Assembly: GCA_948470475.1 (NCBI GenBank)
Contig: OX419342.1
Span: 1,820,701 to 1,884,700 of the forward strand
Length of the DNA: 64,000 bases
Source: Galaxea fascicularis
Taxonomy: Eukaryota; Cnidaria; Anthozoa; Scleractinia; Euphylliidae
Reading direction: 5' to 3'
Part shown: positions 1 to 23,596 of the stretch, piece by piece
How the letters are laid out: each line of letters opens with the position of its first letter
How positions within the stretch are numbered: position 1 is the stretch's first letter
The notes under the pieces: model-generated
Told to the model about the DNA's origin: nothing
What the model saw: only the letters and a program-made list of their open reading frames with translations
The model's database searches: none
Position numbers and translations under genes: made by a program

Positions 1-2180
1 AACAGTCGGTCATCGGATAATCATCGGATGTCTGGTAAATTTTAGGTTTTGACCGGCGATAGCTTAGCCTGGCTGGACACTCTGACCGGGAATTCTGACC
101 AGTCTGTTCTCTTGTCCGGCCAAAACTTGACCCTGGCCTGACAAATGACCTGCTTATCGACAACAATTATTTGTAGGCTTGATAACAGTAAAAATAATCT
201 TGAAACAGCATCACATAATTTTATTACAAAGAGAGATGGCTCTGTGGTTCAACAAGAGGGGTGGTCACAGAGCTGATATCCAGGCACACCTGGAACTTTC
301 CTATAAGGGGTACTTAATTCTTTATATATGGGAGTATTACTAATGCATGCAATAGCTAGAGGCAGTAAACTAAACAGAATGTAAAGCTTGTCACAGATGA
401 AAATGCCTATCATCAAAAAGACAACCTGCTAATTTAGGCCTACAGGTGTATTTTAAACACTGCCTATTGCCCTGTCAAAATAAATACAAGAAATAAATTT
501 GGCAATAGCACAACATTTTACAACAATTCAGTTTGGCAGGTCCTGGCAGACCCTGTCACGCTGCACAGCAGTAGCTCAACTTGATTTCAAATGGCAGGCT
601 ATCATTGTGCTGAACTGAATTAATAAGACATATGTTGGTGCTTTTTAAAATGGAAGGCTTGTCTGGTTGTCTTGGAGAGCATTTTGAATTTGGCATGACT
701 GAATTAAGATTGACGTTTGTAACAACTGCTTTGCTATAGGCGAGCCATGGGAACGGCAGTAGCACAACATTTGAAATAATTTTGTGTTTATTTTCATGTT
801 ACCAATACCAACTTCAGTTATTTCAATTGCCATGGCACCTGAAATTGTCAAAATGTAATTGAGGATCACTGAAACCACTATACTTTACAGAAATGAAATG
901 AAAGGTGAAAAGACAGAGATGAGAACCTAGTGCAAAAACAAGAAGCCGCTCTCCCATCAGGAGGAATCTTGTCAGTTCGGTGTTTGAAAATGAGCTGGTC
1001 ATTACGTTGGGTAGACTTGCACTGAGAGTCGTTATTTTGAAAGAACAACGTACCAGGTAGATAAACAGCTGTTGATATTTCTGAAGGTGTTAACATGTTT
1101 CAAAGATCTCGGAATGCACGATGGATAAAATTGTACGAGTCCTTAGCATTTTTCACTGAAAAACTTGAGGAACAGCTATGAAAATTAATTTCTTACGCTC
1201 ATTATTCAAATATCCGGTGAAAATTCTAAAACGTAAATGACAAAACTTTTATCAAATCTTTATCGAAGACGTGAAATCCTCAAGCATAAATAACAAATAA
1301 CAAGAATCACAACTCCCACCACAATCCACACACGTACAGTGAACGAAAACGTGGAGTACAGGACAAAGTTAAGCTTGCAGTTGTAATGGCCTGCAAACAC
1401 GATTCTCATAGGACTTAAAACCGATCAACACCAACCTTCTTCCACCAACATTAAGGGTTATGATTTCACCGAAGCTCATCTCCCATGAAAACGTTCTTGG
1501 GGAGATATTCCGGCTGTCAAACCTGCGCCATGGTTGAATCACCTGCAGACTGTTCTTGTTTTTAATCTGGTTTGATCAAGATGGCGGTGAAATTAATACA
1601 ATAGAACGAGTGTTTTGATTGGTCCGTCTTCTGCCCTCGATACCATGCCGCTAACATGACGTTGTTTCCTTTCTCAGAGGAGGTATAAAAACCCAACCTC
1701 ACTATTTTCTTGCCAGCTCGTTAGAGCAGGAGTCGTAAAAGCTGGTGATTCTCCTGCTCGCAGAGGCAGTATTGTCAATCTATGGGCGCAGTTTTTGGGA
1801 GCCATTCTGGAATGAGAATAGTTGGTTTGTATTTTTGGTACGTTGCCTATTCTAAATCCGGAATCCTTAAAATCCATTCCTGTTTTTCTGATGCGTGGTG
1901 TAGAATGAAACAGACCGAACAAGAACTTCCACATTCTTTTACACGTCACCAGTCTTAACGCGGTGCGTTTTCATTCCGCTCTCAGTATAGTCGTTTTTTG
2001 TGTCAGTTTCCCATCATTCTTTTCATTCTCATTCTGGAAGAGTACAACTCGCACATTAGTTTTGGTTTTGCTTCCCATTGGCTGAGAAAGTGGCGGGAGT
2101 TTTGTCAACCAATCACAGAGCAAAGAAGTGCAAAACCAAAGCAAACGCGAATTACTTTCGACACTGTATAGAGTTCTAAA

Positions 2181-2503
2181 GTGATGACGTCACAAAAATA
2201 TATATGGTTTGAAATTATGGGATATAATGCCATATTCTCATAGAGCATCCTAAAAGACGCCCTCATCCCAAAAATTAGCTCTGAATTGCAATTCCCAGTA
2301 AAGATATAAGGGATCAAAGTTTGAGAAGACTCAAAATTAGAGAGATTTATATGGGGCAGTATCAAATTTAATCTTTTATATTTCGACTGGGAATTACAGT
2401 TAAGAGCTAATTTTTGGCAAGGACCTTTTTTTTAAGGATGTTCTATTCGAAAATGGTGCCAAATCCCATAATTTCACAAATTTAATTTTTTGTGACGTCA
2501 CAC
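2181..2503. repeat. Long foldback (MITE-like) element
   Basis: The ends read GTGATGACGTCACAAAAA and, inverted, TTTTTTGTGACGTCACAC. Most of the left half pairs imperfectly with the right half: the pieces around the AAAAATTAGCTCT and AATTCCCAGT motifs recur in inverted orientation. Arms are about 150 nt with a short centre. No open frame of note lies inside, so it looks like a non-autonomous element. Family assignment is not possible by eye. Confidence 0.6.
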
Positions 2504-2996
2504 AAAACCGTTCTATCCGACGTCTATTTTGATTGCTTGGCTGATATTCGAATACCACATCACAAAACAAACTCAACAATAGACTGTCCATCGGTTTTAT
2601 TCCAACAAGCGCAACTCAAGTACCTACCATATAACATTAAAGAACGCCATACTCAGAACTACTTAAAATATCTTCTCAGGCACATCCTGAAATTCGGTGG
2701 AGGTAGTAATTCTGGTTACATACCTTTCTCAATACATAAACTTTAAATACACCGCATACCTCATGTACTTTGAGGTTTTTCGAGTTCAACAAAGTCTAAT
2801 ATAAATTTAAAAACCCATAGAAATGTGAACTTTCCTCATCACAAGTTGACGCCGATATGTACCACATATTACAAAACTAAATTTTGTTATAATAGGTTAA
2901 TATGTAAGAAACACAGTTAACTAATTCGTAGGACTCTAAATTATTCATTCATTTAGACTCAACGAGTTGATTAGCCGAAGATTATCTACGTGTCGG

Positions 2997-3066
2997 ACCC
3001 TCTTCAGGGAGTGGGGAAGAGGAGAGGGGGAGGTGGGTAGGTGGGTGGGTGGGCGGGTGGGCGTGG
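2997..3066 (+). other. G-rich tract with G-quadruplex potential
   Basis: Runs of GGG separated by one to three bases (GGGTAGGTGGGTGGGTGGG and following) sit inside a longer purine-rich stretch about 200 nt beyond the UGP2 stop codon. On the UGP2 mRNA strand this would be C-rich. It fits the usual four-run G-quadruplex pattern on the plus strand. Any function is conjecture. Confidence 0.55.
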
Positions 3067-3176
3067 TTGGGTTGGAGAATTGCTTGGAGGAGGAAGGAGG
3101 GGAAAAGGATTAGAGTGCGATATTCGCTCTCCCCCATATTCGGTCCTGCCCCGGTTTAAAAATGGTTCAACCATAA

Positions 3177-3182
3177 TTTATT
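3177..3182 (-). promoter_or_regulatory. Candidate UGP2 polyadenylation signal (AATAAA)
   Basis: TTTATT on the plus strand reads AATAAA in the UGP2 direction, about 85 nt after the stop codon. Position and exact hexamer fit a cleavage signal. No transcript evidence is available. Confidence 0.45.
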
Positions 3183-3265
3183 TTCCCCTCTGCGAATTTG
3201 AATAAAAAGACTACCATGATAAAATATCCGTATGAAGATAACACATTGTTTGTCTGATTCTTTTT

Positions 3266-13817
<10,552 letters not shown>

Positions 13818-14337
13818 GATCCTTCTTCTATACAATAACGTTTACCAAATTAGTCGGATAATGAATATTTAAGCGTATCAGAAAAGTTCCTTCCTCAACT
13901 TCTGAGCATCCAAGCGCAAAATGGACTGTTGGCTCCAGACTTCTACCGTCCCCACCCGTCCCCTGAGATAATAATTTCATCCCGTGATCTGCGCATGCAA
14001 CACATTGACAGCCAAAAATTGTAGGAAAAGTGAACAAAATTACCAAAAAATACGAAAGAGTACGAAATATTCCTTACTCTTTAGTTTCACGCTTGATGAC
14101 AAAGCCATTAAAAATATCCAACTATCAATGTTCACCACATCCGTTTCAAAGCGTGTTGGGCTTTATGCAAATATCATCTGAACCGTGGAAAACAATATTT
14201 TGTGAAGTCACGCCAGGATCAACATTTATCACGCCATGTTCACAGAAAGCCCATTGTCCTGAACTATTTTAACACGCCATACGAATAAACTCTGGGTTTG
14301 TAAACATGGGAATATTTGAAATTAAATATCATATATA

Positions 14338-14639
14338 AGTATAAATCTACCAGCGTTCTATCACGAATGCCAGTCTCTGATTGGCTATGCTGATCGCTAT
14401 CTATTCTGTGATAGATAGTGAGTAGCGTTTGTCAACAAAATGTCGGCCGCTTCTTCGCGTTTTTGAAGTGTCTGCGGGGAGAATTTAGATAATTTATTTG
14501 TTTGGCTTTGAACAACTAGTAGATTTATACTAAAACAATTAGATTATTCGCTCTCGATTTCTATGCGCGATAGGTGATTCGGGCTGCGCCCTCATCAGCT
14601 ATCACGCGCTAGAAATCTAAAGCTCATAATCTAATTGTT
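14338..14639. repeat. Nested foldback repeat
   Basis: CAATTAGATTATTCGCTC (14535 on) pairs imperfectly with the AATCTAATTG end near 14638. CGCGATAG and CTATCACGCG form the inner stem. A flanking inverted pair AGTATAAATCTACCAG / CTAGTAGATTTATACT brackets the left half. Confidence 0.55.
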
Positions 14640-14768
14640 AAGCAGAACTACAGACTAAAGGCCGTCTGAGCCTTCACTCTCAACTGATCGGAATCAGGTT
14701 GAATCTGTAGAAAAATCAAAATGAGGTCATTTTAATGCATCTGAAGGCACCTGAAAACCATGCGCATA

Positions 14769-15056
14769 CTTTGAGATCAGTGTATGGGTTGTTTTACGTC
14801 CGGTATCGCTTGAACTGAACCGACAGACATTAAGCACAGAGCCAGCAGATGAGGCTTATACTTATACTGATTATCGGACCAACTAAGCTAATCGGGCATG
14901 GTTATATTTCTGTGCGATTTCACTGCAGCTGGTTCCGAAAGTTCGCACTACTTACACTTTTACACTTTGCGGCACTTCACAGCTGACTTGCAATCACCCT
15001 TTAAAAGTCCTTTTGACACGGCCTTCGATACAAAAAAATTATCTATATGCAGTTGG
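14769..15056. repeat. Dispersed repeat, copy 2
   Basis: Same family and orientation as 3536-3860, starting CTTTGAGATCAGTGTATGGG and ending near GTCCTTTTGACACGGCCTT. Divergence and small indels show that it is not a recent copy. Confidence 0.6.
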
Positions 15057-15975
15057 ACGGACAGTTGGAGTGATAATCTTTCTATCATTGTTGAGACCAA
15101 GCTTAAATGTGTACCCTGCATTAATATAACAAGTAGGACAATTTCAGCAGCTCTGAAAACCATTCTGATAAAGGGTCACTAAAGTTAAGAGGCCAGTTGA
15201 AAAAAGGATGGAAATGTCTTTTTTTTTAATGAGATCAAGAATCCCCACCAAAAGATTACAACTGAGGGGTCCTTCCCCGGGACTGATTTCCTGCTCTATT
15301 GCCAAGGCCGTTTCTAATCGAAGGAATAATGGAGGGAGCAACCTTGTTTTCCGTACATTTCAGCACTTTCCTCCAAAATATCGCCGCAATTTCAGTAAAT
15401 CGAAAAATGCTACATTAGGTAGGAGTCCTTTCTACAGTAAACATTTGTGAATTTCATGATGATTTTTGGATTGTTTTGAAGGAATAATAGTTGAGGAAAA
15501 GAGTTGCAAATTAAGGAAAATTGGCAAATATTGGATTTGAAGGTGGTTGAAAATTAAAACATATAGTGAATAATTAGTAGAAAAAGGCCAGATAGTCCGC
15601 TATCATAATAAGGTGCTCCTGAGACAGTTAGCGGACTAACTGGATTATGTGTGTATCCTTTTCCACTGTTCTTTCTTTCATTCTCAATTCACCCCATTTA
15701 CCCACAAATTTAACCAGAATGCCCCCTTAAGGTGATCGACTGGTGCTTTAGACATACCTGTCGGTTGATTTCAGTTGGTTTAAACTTTTTCGGTTAAGGG
15801 CTTTGTTTCCCTTTTGTTTTCTCGATGATTTTTTTCGTGCTTGCCGCCGGCATTTGTTCTGGCCTGTCTAGAAGCTTGTGCTCCAAATAGGTATCTCGAG
15901 ATCATCTCATGATTTCCGTAATTTTCAACAGCGGAAGAGCATGAAGTGGTAATTTATAAGGCCCCATTGCAGGGT

Positions 15976-16215
15976 GTGTGTGTGTGGGGAGGGGGGGGGG
16001 GGGGAGGAGGTCTGAGTATCCCGTATCCCATTAATTTTGGGCTTAATATAATATCCCGTATCCTGTTCATTCCTGTGATTCATGTCTCTTTAATGCCAGT
16101 TTGATATCCCGGAATCTTCTTTTTAACTATCCTGTATCACGTTAACTTTATTTACCCAAGATATCCCGAATCCCCCAAATTTTTTATTTAAATATTCCGT
16201 ATCCCGATATATAAC
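15976..16215. repeat. G-run followed by ATCCCGTATCC-type repeats
   Basis: A (GT)n and G-homopolymer stretch is followed by five or so copies of ATATCCCGTATCC-like units up to about 16215. This looks like a decayed dispersed element. No coding signal. Confidence 0.5.
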
Positions 16216-17738
16216 CCCTAATGGGTCCTCATTTATGCTTCAAATGAAAGAAACACGACAAAGAAATGAAATTTGAAGAGGAAACTGAAGAAGGAAGAAA
16301 AAGAACTATACAGTTTGAAAAGCAACACCGGACTCTGTACGAGCAAATGCCCTGACTTATTTTCCTTGCTTCCGCTTGAATTAAAGTTGATGCCATCTAT
16401 CTATAGACATTTTTACACAGTATCACTAAAAGCGAGAGTGAGTAATCCAGTATGCTTGATAACGGTTATTCCTTATATCCCGGGGGCGTCGCGGCCAGGT
16501 ACGCACGTACGTACGTGCGTACATCATGAAAACAAAAACATATTTATTCAATGTATCTTCAAATGGCGAAAGCGTCTTTGATAATTAACTCGGTGGGTTT
16601 GACGGAGTTCTTCTCATTACGTTGATGTGACTTGACACACAAACAATGTAAGTTACTAAATACTCGGCTTTTTGTCTTTTGATTTATGAAACCGTCCCCT
16701 GGAAAACGTGGGAAAAGGCATTTCTGAGTTCCTAAAAATAAAAGTTTCCAGGGAGGACATGCCTTTAGTGTTCGTCGAAACGTTACGCCCCTGTTTCCGC
16801 ACTGACCAAGACTGTGTTCCTTAAAGACTTAAATACTCTCTAAAACTGTGTTTATCAGTAAACTAATCGTTGGGCCGCTCACTTGCCTGGATTCAAAATT
16901 CAAAGATGATGAACGCTCCTGATCGTTGGAGGTTTTGCTATACCGCATAAGTTTTACAGATTAAATTGCTTCACCAGTTGCTCACGACAACCGTTTTCTA
17001 TGATGAGTGTAGAAAAGTAAACCTTCCTCTCCATTCAGTATTAATTTGTCACCCCCGGTCGTATATAATTATATTACCGAAATCAAAGTGGTTAACCTAA
17101 CCTAGACTGTGTCAGCTGTCATGGCTTCCGTTTCAGAGCGAAGCATTTGTAAATTATGGCACATTGTCTTAAAATAAAAATTAAGTTTAGATGATAGCCT
17201 CCGAGCAGTTTGCTAAGCTCTTTAAGCTGTGACAAAAAACAAACGTTAAGTCAACAATCGAACTTTAGATTGCGAACTCACAAACTGGACTGGCCCGGAA
17301 TTGTGAAGAAAGGATATGACTGGGTAGCGCTGACCTTTCAAACTTTGGAGGTTGTAGTTGGTTGTATTTGACAGAACTGAGGAGCCCTTCAAAACTTGCA
17401 AACGTCGATAGGTACCGCTGCCTAGATACTTTGTCAGTCGAAACTGACTTATTCATTACCCATACATTACCTCATCAAATGACGACCAAAACTGATCACA
17501 GAAAGAAAAGGACTTATGGTTATCCAGTTTGTAGATGCTCAAATGATCCTCTGTTAGATTTGACATCCTTCAATTCTGCAAGAATCAAAACAACCTGCAA
17601 AAGAAATGTATATTTGAGCGGTTCTAAATCTTCATGTCTGCCAGTATCTCGTGACTGCGCGCTCATGGTGTCAAGTTGTTTAGAGTCGAAATTTGAGATA
17701 TAAGAACAGTCACGGTTGTCAAAATAATAAGTATCAGG

Positions 17739-17860
17739 CCCGGACTGGGGGAGTAATTGGGTGGGGGTGTGCGGCACGCTTCCTGAAACCCTGACCCTAT
17801 TTCAGACCAAAATCTGTGATTTTCCCTACCCTATTTCAGACCTGGGTCTTTCACAGCGAG
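17739..17860. repeat. Fragment of a dispersed element with CCCTATTTCAGAC
   Basis: CCCTGACCCTATTTCAGACC and CCCTACCCTATTTCAGACC occur in tandem next to a G-rich end. The reverse orientation of the same motifs (GTCTGAAAT, GAAATAGGGTCAGG) appears in the larger copy at 48928-49380. Confidence 0.5.
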
Positions 17861-19856
17861 AAATAAACGTTTATTTCTTGCCGTGAGAGACCTCTACTAG
17901 CAAGCAAAACTGTACAAAGTTTCAAGCTTAAAACTCCACACTATCAAGCAGGTTGCATGATGCGCCGTCTTAAATGGATAGCCCATTTAAGGAAGTACCC
18001 CCCCCCGACCTTCGAGTACACTAAAGCAATTGTACTTTGGACCTTTAGTACGTGTCCAAACAGTCTACCGGTTGCACTCAAAAGCAGCGAGGAGTAGTTA
18101 TGACCCGTGCCCCAGTCTGCAGAGTATGATAGAACTCGTTGAGATCTCTCGCGTGCGTGCTGCAGACCCAATGATTTTTGGTCGCGCGCAATACGACCGG
18201 AAGTCCGGAACCCGTGCGTGCATGGTCAATTTTCTTCTAAGCTGCTATATGCCTTTAGTCGCGGCTACACGAGCGAGTCTTTGCTTGCCATGGTGTTGTT
18301 GTTTTTCACTCAATTCTGATTGGTCGAGATAGGACTACGTAGGAGTACCTATTAAGTTTCCATAACAACGGCGCGTAAGTTCGTGATTTTGAAAGTTCTC
18401 AAATCGCACTCGGCTAAAGGCTCGTGCAATTTTGAGAACTTTCAAAAATCACTCGTACCTATTAATCCCGAATTGTACGAGAAGGTCGTCCGATTTCCTA
18501 TACAAATTGTCGCGTCGCCGGCGCGCGGTGGTGGCTACACGAGTTTTTAAGTTCATGATTTTGTCTCGATTTTTTTCTGTGATCTTATCAGCTGATGTCG
18601 CGACAAAATTCAAAACAATCGCATCACCATCGCCAGCAAAGAATTTCGAGTAACCGCTGCTTTAGCCCTACAGGTGCCGCGTAAAATGCTACGATTCTGT
18701 TGTGCGCAGTGAGTGTTTAGAAAAAGTAAGGGGCTTGAGCAAAGGCGTTCTTGAGAGACGGACGGCAACCTGAAGTGGATGTTTTGCATTCATGGGTAGT
18801 GGTTTTGCAAAATTGTTCAAGTTAACTGTCTCTAAAAGGGTAAAGGCACTTATTAATACAAATGTGGTAGCGTCAGGGTGAGTTAAAAGAGCAAACTCCT
18901 CACCTCCGGTTGCCGTCCGTCGCTCAAACACGCCGGTGCTTAAGTTCCCTTAAGACTCTATGCGTACGCTTACCATCCCCTACAGACTGGCCAGTGCCCC
19001 TTTTCCGGCATGGCATACTAGTCTATACCGCAGTCACAAGGTAATCCGAAACAATATTCCACTTTGGAAAAGTTGCTCATTATCGGTAGCGGGTAGTTAC
19101 TGCATTTTCTTCATTTAACGCCTAACGCCGGGTGAAAACTAGTAATTTTAAAATAAACGCCGGGGGTGTTTGATCGAGGCCCTGGCGTTCCATCCAGAAA
19201 AGGGGCTGGACCATGCCAGTAGTACTTACAGTCGAAGAAAGGCGTTGGCAAAGTTGCCTATTATTAACTCAAAACATTTAACACTTACTGACTGGTCCCG
19301 AGGGGAACTGTGAATTTTGTTTCCCGAGAATCTCAATGATTCCCGAGACGAAGTCAAACCCGTGGAAAACAAAAACAAAAGCAACTTTTGAAAAATGCGC
19401 TGAGATTCCATCGACAACATCAGGCCATCTTCAACTGCACGCTCTGATCACGTGCAACAGCGGTCAGCATTTCGCGGGTAACAGCTTGACGTCATAGTTT
19501 TCGCCATGCTGCCCGCTCATGGCATTTGGCGGTAAACAGTTTCATTGTTAGTGTCATGTGACCATGACCTAGCCAATGAATGGGCGCGCTGAGGCGGGAA
19601 AAACGCCAACTATAAAACAATCTTTAGTTGTTTCCATTTTCTTGTAATGTACTTGCTTGCTCATGCATTACTTTATATGTTCTGTTTGCTTTGGTAATAA
19701 TCATTTTCGGTGACCTGGGGACAGTTTGTCGTGTGGGGACGAAGAAATTAATTGCTCCGCCCTAAGAAACTGCCTCTGAGTCTCAGAGAATAGGTAGTAA
19801 TAAAAATTGCACCTCATTAATAGACGCCGGACCCCGATAAAATGCCGGCTTCTAAA

Positions 19857-20080
19857 GGCCGATTTACACGGTACGACTTTTTTACGACTGTCGCATGCAA
19901 CTTCTGTAGCGCGCACTGCTCGCGCCATGCAAAAAATCGTATACGACACTTGTCATTCAATTTACCTATACTTACGACTGTCGTATGGTTTTAAAACATG
20001 ATTCAAAATCCTACGACAAATTTTAGGTCGCGTTCGTCTGTGGTAGAGAAGTTGTAGGAGCATTCACACGGCACAACTTT
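19857..20080. repeat. Possible truncated MITE-like repeat
   Basis: GGCCGATTTACACGGTACGAC at the left and ATTCACACGGCACAACTTTG toward the right are related, and TACGACTGTCG and close variants recur inside. A clean right terminus was not found. Confidence 0.35.
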
Positions 20081-20575
20081 GTTCTAATACACTAAGACAC
20101 TCGCGACAAATCGTATAAAACACTGGGTCAATCATGCCAAGTTTGAAATAAACGCCGGGGGCGAAAATTGAGAAAATACGGTATATATATTTCTGTAATT
20201 AATAGCTCTGTTTTGATCAAATGTTAAAATGTCCATGGTGATAGCTGCAATAATGCCACACGGTGCAACCACTTGAGCATGAAATTAGATCGCACCGTTC
20301 GACTGGCCGCTGTTAGTCCTCATCAAGCGATGAGGTCCACTGCTTGCAGTAACTTGTATCAAGATGGGTGCAACAGCGGACGGCAGGGGGAACAGTATAT
20401 AGATCGTATGGCAACCATTGAAATCCACCACTAACAACCAACAACCGTAATACATAAACAAGACCAAAAGACTTAACGACACGCCACCGCCACTGCTACT
20501 GAACGAGCGAAGAAAATTTTTTTCGCTCGCCCCAAATCCCTGATAGCCTGGAACATGATATAGAACTAAAACTAG

Positions 20576-20980
20576 GTTTACACTAGAGGAAATTGTTCTG
20601 GATTCGTGACGAATCCGATACGTTTTAGTACCGGATTCATTTTTCCGTTTACATATAAGTGGACGAATCCGAAATAAAAACTCCCCGGTTTGGTCATGTC
20701 TCCGGAGATTTTGAATCCGGAATCTAAAGTGGGAACTTTGAATCCGAAAACTTTTGAATCCGGAGGGGTTAGTCGTGTAAAGGCTTTGAAAGGACGAATC
20801 CGAATATTTTCGGCCTGCTTTGTAACCATTCAATCAGGAATGTTTCCCGAGTTATCTACGTGTGTAAACGACTAGGAATCCGGATACGCATTCGGTGTAA
20901 ACCTCTTCGAATCCGATAACCCAAAAATTGATGAATCCATAAACATTTATGAATCCGAAAAAATATCCTCTAGTGTAAAC
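20576..20980. repeat. MITE with perfect 15-bp terminal inverted repeats
   Basis: The ends are GTTTACACTAGAGGA (20576-20590) and its exact reverse complement (20966-20980). The interior is full of GGATTCG/CGAATCC motifs in both orientations, giving a strongly self-complementary 405-bp element. A 182-codon open frame across it is a by-product of this structure. Confidence 0.7.
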
Positions 20981-21680
20981 TAAGTCTAAGGCAGTTGCTG
21001 AGCACACAGCCAACAAGATGTCAACTGAATGACGAATATCAGTTGCCAGAAAACAATAGCTACATCAATAAATGAATTTTAAGGGCGACATTTTTTTTTC
21101 GGTTTGTGAACAGTATACCTTTAAAATAAAGATTTGAAAATGAGTTTTAGAAGAGGGAAAGAAATTTTGTTGTCCTAGTATAGAAGGGCCCTAAATAAAG
21201 TAGTTCATGCTATTTAATCTAGCTGGCAAACTAAACCCTCCCTCCCTGGCTTGCTCAACTGCTCCCACTTTCTTACTTACTCACCTGATAGAATCACACG
21301 TATATCAGATATCAACTCCCCGTCGCAGTTTTCAGTTGGCAGAAATTGTAACTGGATTAACTGTAAGAAGCGGTGTGATCGCTGTCGAATGTTTGTTTTC
21401 TATTGTTCTGTTATTATATTTGGCTTGTTTTTATTTGTATGTGACCTCAACTGTTAACTGATTTAGAAATAAGTCTTTTGTTTGGAAAAACGAAGCTGTT
21501 TTAAAGCCAGGCATGCCGCCTCATGTACACAGTGCAGGTGGTCTTGGACTGAATACGACCACTTCGCCAATATTTAGTACGTCGACGATTGACATTCTCA
21601 AACATTGAATTGATGTTAACCGCGTATACTGCTATTACAGCAAAATTATGATCTCTCAAGGACCCAATCACAATGCTTAT

Positions 21681-21780
21681 TTTCCACTTCAGCCACATAT
21701 TAATTTTACAGGGAATTCAGGCCGGGAAATTTTCCACTTCAGCCACATATTAATTTTACAGGGAATTCAGGCCGGGAAGT
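21681..21780. repeat. Tandem duplication, 50-bp unit x2
   Basis: The block starting TTTCCACTTCAGCCACATAT and ending GGCCGGGAA is repeated immediately, with essentially no differences between copies. This implies a very recent duplication. Non-coding. Confidence 0.85.
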
Positions 21781-23596
21781 ATCGTAAACTCTCCAGTTAC
21801 AATTTCTATTTGCACGCAAAAAAATTGTTTGCGCTGAAGATGAAATGGAGTACAATGAACTCCAAGGCAACGCCTGTAACTAGAAAACATTTCAATTTTA
21901 TTGTTACTCTTCTACTGGTCACCGGTTAAACTTAGCGCGAATTTGTGTGGAAATTGCTTACAGTCTCCCTTAATTTAATTTTTTTTGTGCTTAAGTTTGT
22001 CTCTTTTTCGTTTAATTCGTTTTAGTTTCTCCTGTAGTTTTGTCTTTAGTCACTCTTAACTCATATCTTTACAGCTGATTCAAAAGTAGCGTGTCGATTC
22101 GGTTAAATTTTTTCACTGAACGTGGATCATGGATGATAATTGCCCGTTAAATAAATACGAAATGACAAAATTCTTGATACCGACTGAAAACAAATTCGAA
22201 AGATTTGTCGATTACTTTCACTAATTTCCGTCTATGAGTAAATCTGTTAACGCCAGGGAAAGAGGTTTTGAAAACGCGTTGTCTCTGTAAATTCAAAGGA
22301 GATCTTAAAGATTGATGGTTAGCTATCGTGAGCATGAGGAGCTAGTATTTACCATGACCTCATATCGTTTGCCAGTCCATTTTACGTCGAATCGTCTTAG
22401 TGCCCGACGACAGCACAGTGAAAGAAACTCGTCTTTGCTTGCTCTGCGGAAATCGGTTGCCGGTAACTCAAACAATGGGAACGCAATAGGCCATGACATT
22501 TTTAAAGTGTGATAACTCTACAGCATATTCTGCAAATAAATCCGCACTGCTTACCGTAGATAGCTAGCTTGAATTTCTATGGAGTAGGTGGCAAATTAGC
22601 TGGAAGAGACAGCAGGAGAGAGACTCAACGAGCAATCAGTCATGAAGTGAATGAGCTACCAAAAGCATGGGGCTAAAAATTTGAATTTTTTAGATTGACA
22701 AGTCTTTTTTTCAATCTTATTAGCATTATTCTACTGAGATTAGTCAAGGAAACGAGAACTGACCTGAATTATTTATGGTTTGGTCGCACACGCAATATTC
22801 GACGACTCGGACTGACACCGACTTTTGTTGCCCGGCAGCATTCACTGAATTCAGTTGGCTACGATGCGAGTAGACGAACGCCGAGTCTGTCAAATCGAAG
22901 TGCCCCGAGGCCCCTTTGAAACAAACAACGGCAAAAATTAAACACTGTTTTTAAAATCGCCCTTTACTTAGCAACTCAACTTTTCAAATGAGTTTCCAAG
23001 AAATCGTGAAAGTTAGTAACACTCCAGAAAGGCTTGAAAGGTGTATTTTTTGACGAAAATTTTACAGCTGTTTTAAGAAGTAAAACGGTTTATTTTGGAA
23101 CATTTTCATTTGAAGTAGGATAGCTTCCAAAACTTTAAGCTCAAGTACCAACATTAAATTGCACTAATTCGACGCATGTCACTGATGCGCCCACTATGTG
23201 GCCCTGGCGGATCTGTTACGAACAAAAAATAAGGGTGATATATGTAGTGTCAACTCAAACGTGGTTTGAAATCCCGCTCGAAATCGAAGAAAATGGCTAC
23301 TAAAATATATAAGGAAGAAATCGCCTTTGTTTTGCTTTGGAAATCGCATGGCCTTGAGTACAATACGTAATTCTTCAAGAACAGCCTTATTTATCGGGAG
23401 TCATTTTGAAACTGCCATACTCATGCATACTAAATGCCCAATTTTATGGTGTTTTGCTTTCTAAGTAATGCGGTGGGTACAATGTTTTGCCGGTAGGACT
23501 CGATGACTCGACGCTTATGCAAAACATAGATGAAATAAGAATTGGCGGACTTGCATGCCGACTTTACCAACAAGTTGCTATAGGACGATCCTGTCC

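Larger units (their letters stand above)
1..3265. other. Non-coding left flank downstream of UGP2
   Basis: No exon with recognisable protein similarity was found on either strand. The stretch holds an AT-rich region with repeated pieces related to AGCACAACATTT (around 501-518 and 755-772), a long foldback element at 2181-2503 and a strongly G-rich tract near 3000-3066. Open frames here are short, lack matching splice sites and overlap repeats, so I do not call them genes. Confidence 0.6.
13818..23596. other. Repeat-rich intergenic region between UGP2 and the kinesin
   Basis: Nearly 10 kb without a supported exon. The UGP2 promoter must lie at its left end, because the gene reads leftwards from 13817, but no clear TATA box is seen. 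The rest holds foldbacks, MITE-like elements, a 50-bp tandem duplication and poly-G and ATCCC-rich tracts. Open frames of 60-182 codons here coincide with repeats or lack family resemblance. An extra 3' exon of the kinesin could be hidden here if the donor at 23674 is used. Confidence 0.55.

Noticed and set aside
1674..1949. TATAAAA near 1684 with a downstream tRNA-like AGCTCGTTAGAGC stretch and an Sm-site-like TTTTTGG, suggesting a small RNA gene
   Set aside because: No acceptor stem, no proper B box and no match to U1, U2, U4, U5, U6, U11 or U12 beyond a few bases. Insufficient to call.
20285..20833. 182-codon open frame on the minus strand
   Set aside because: It overlaps the MITE at 20576-20980, and its composition reflects the repeated GGATTCG motifs. 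No domain resemblance.
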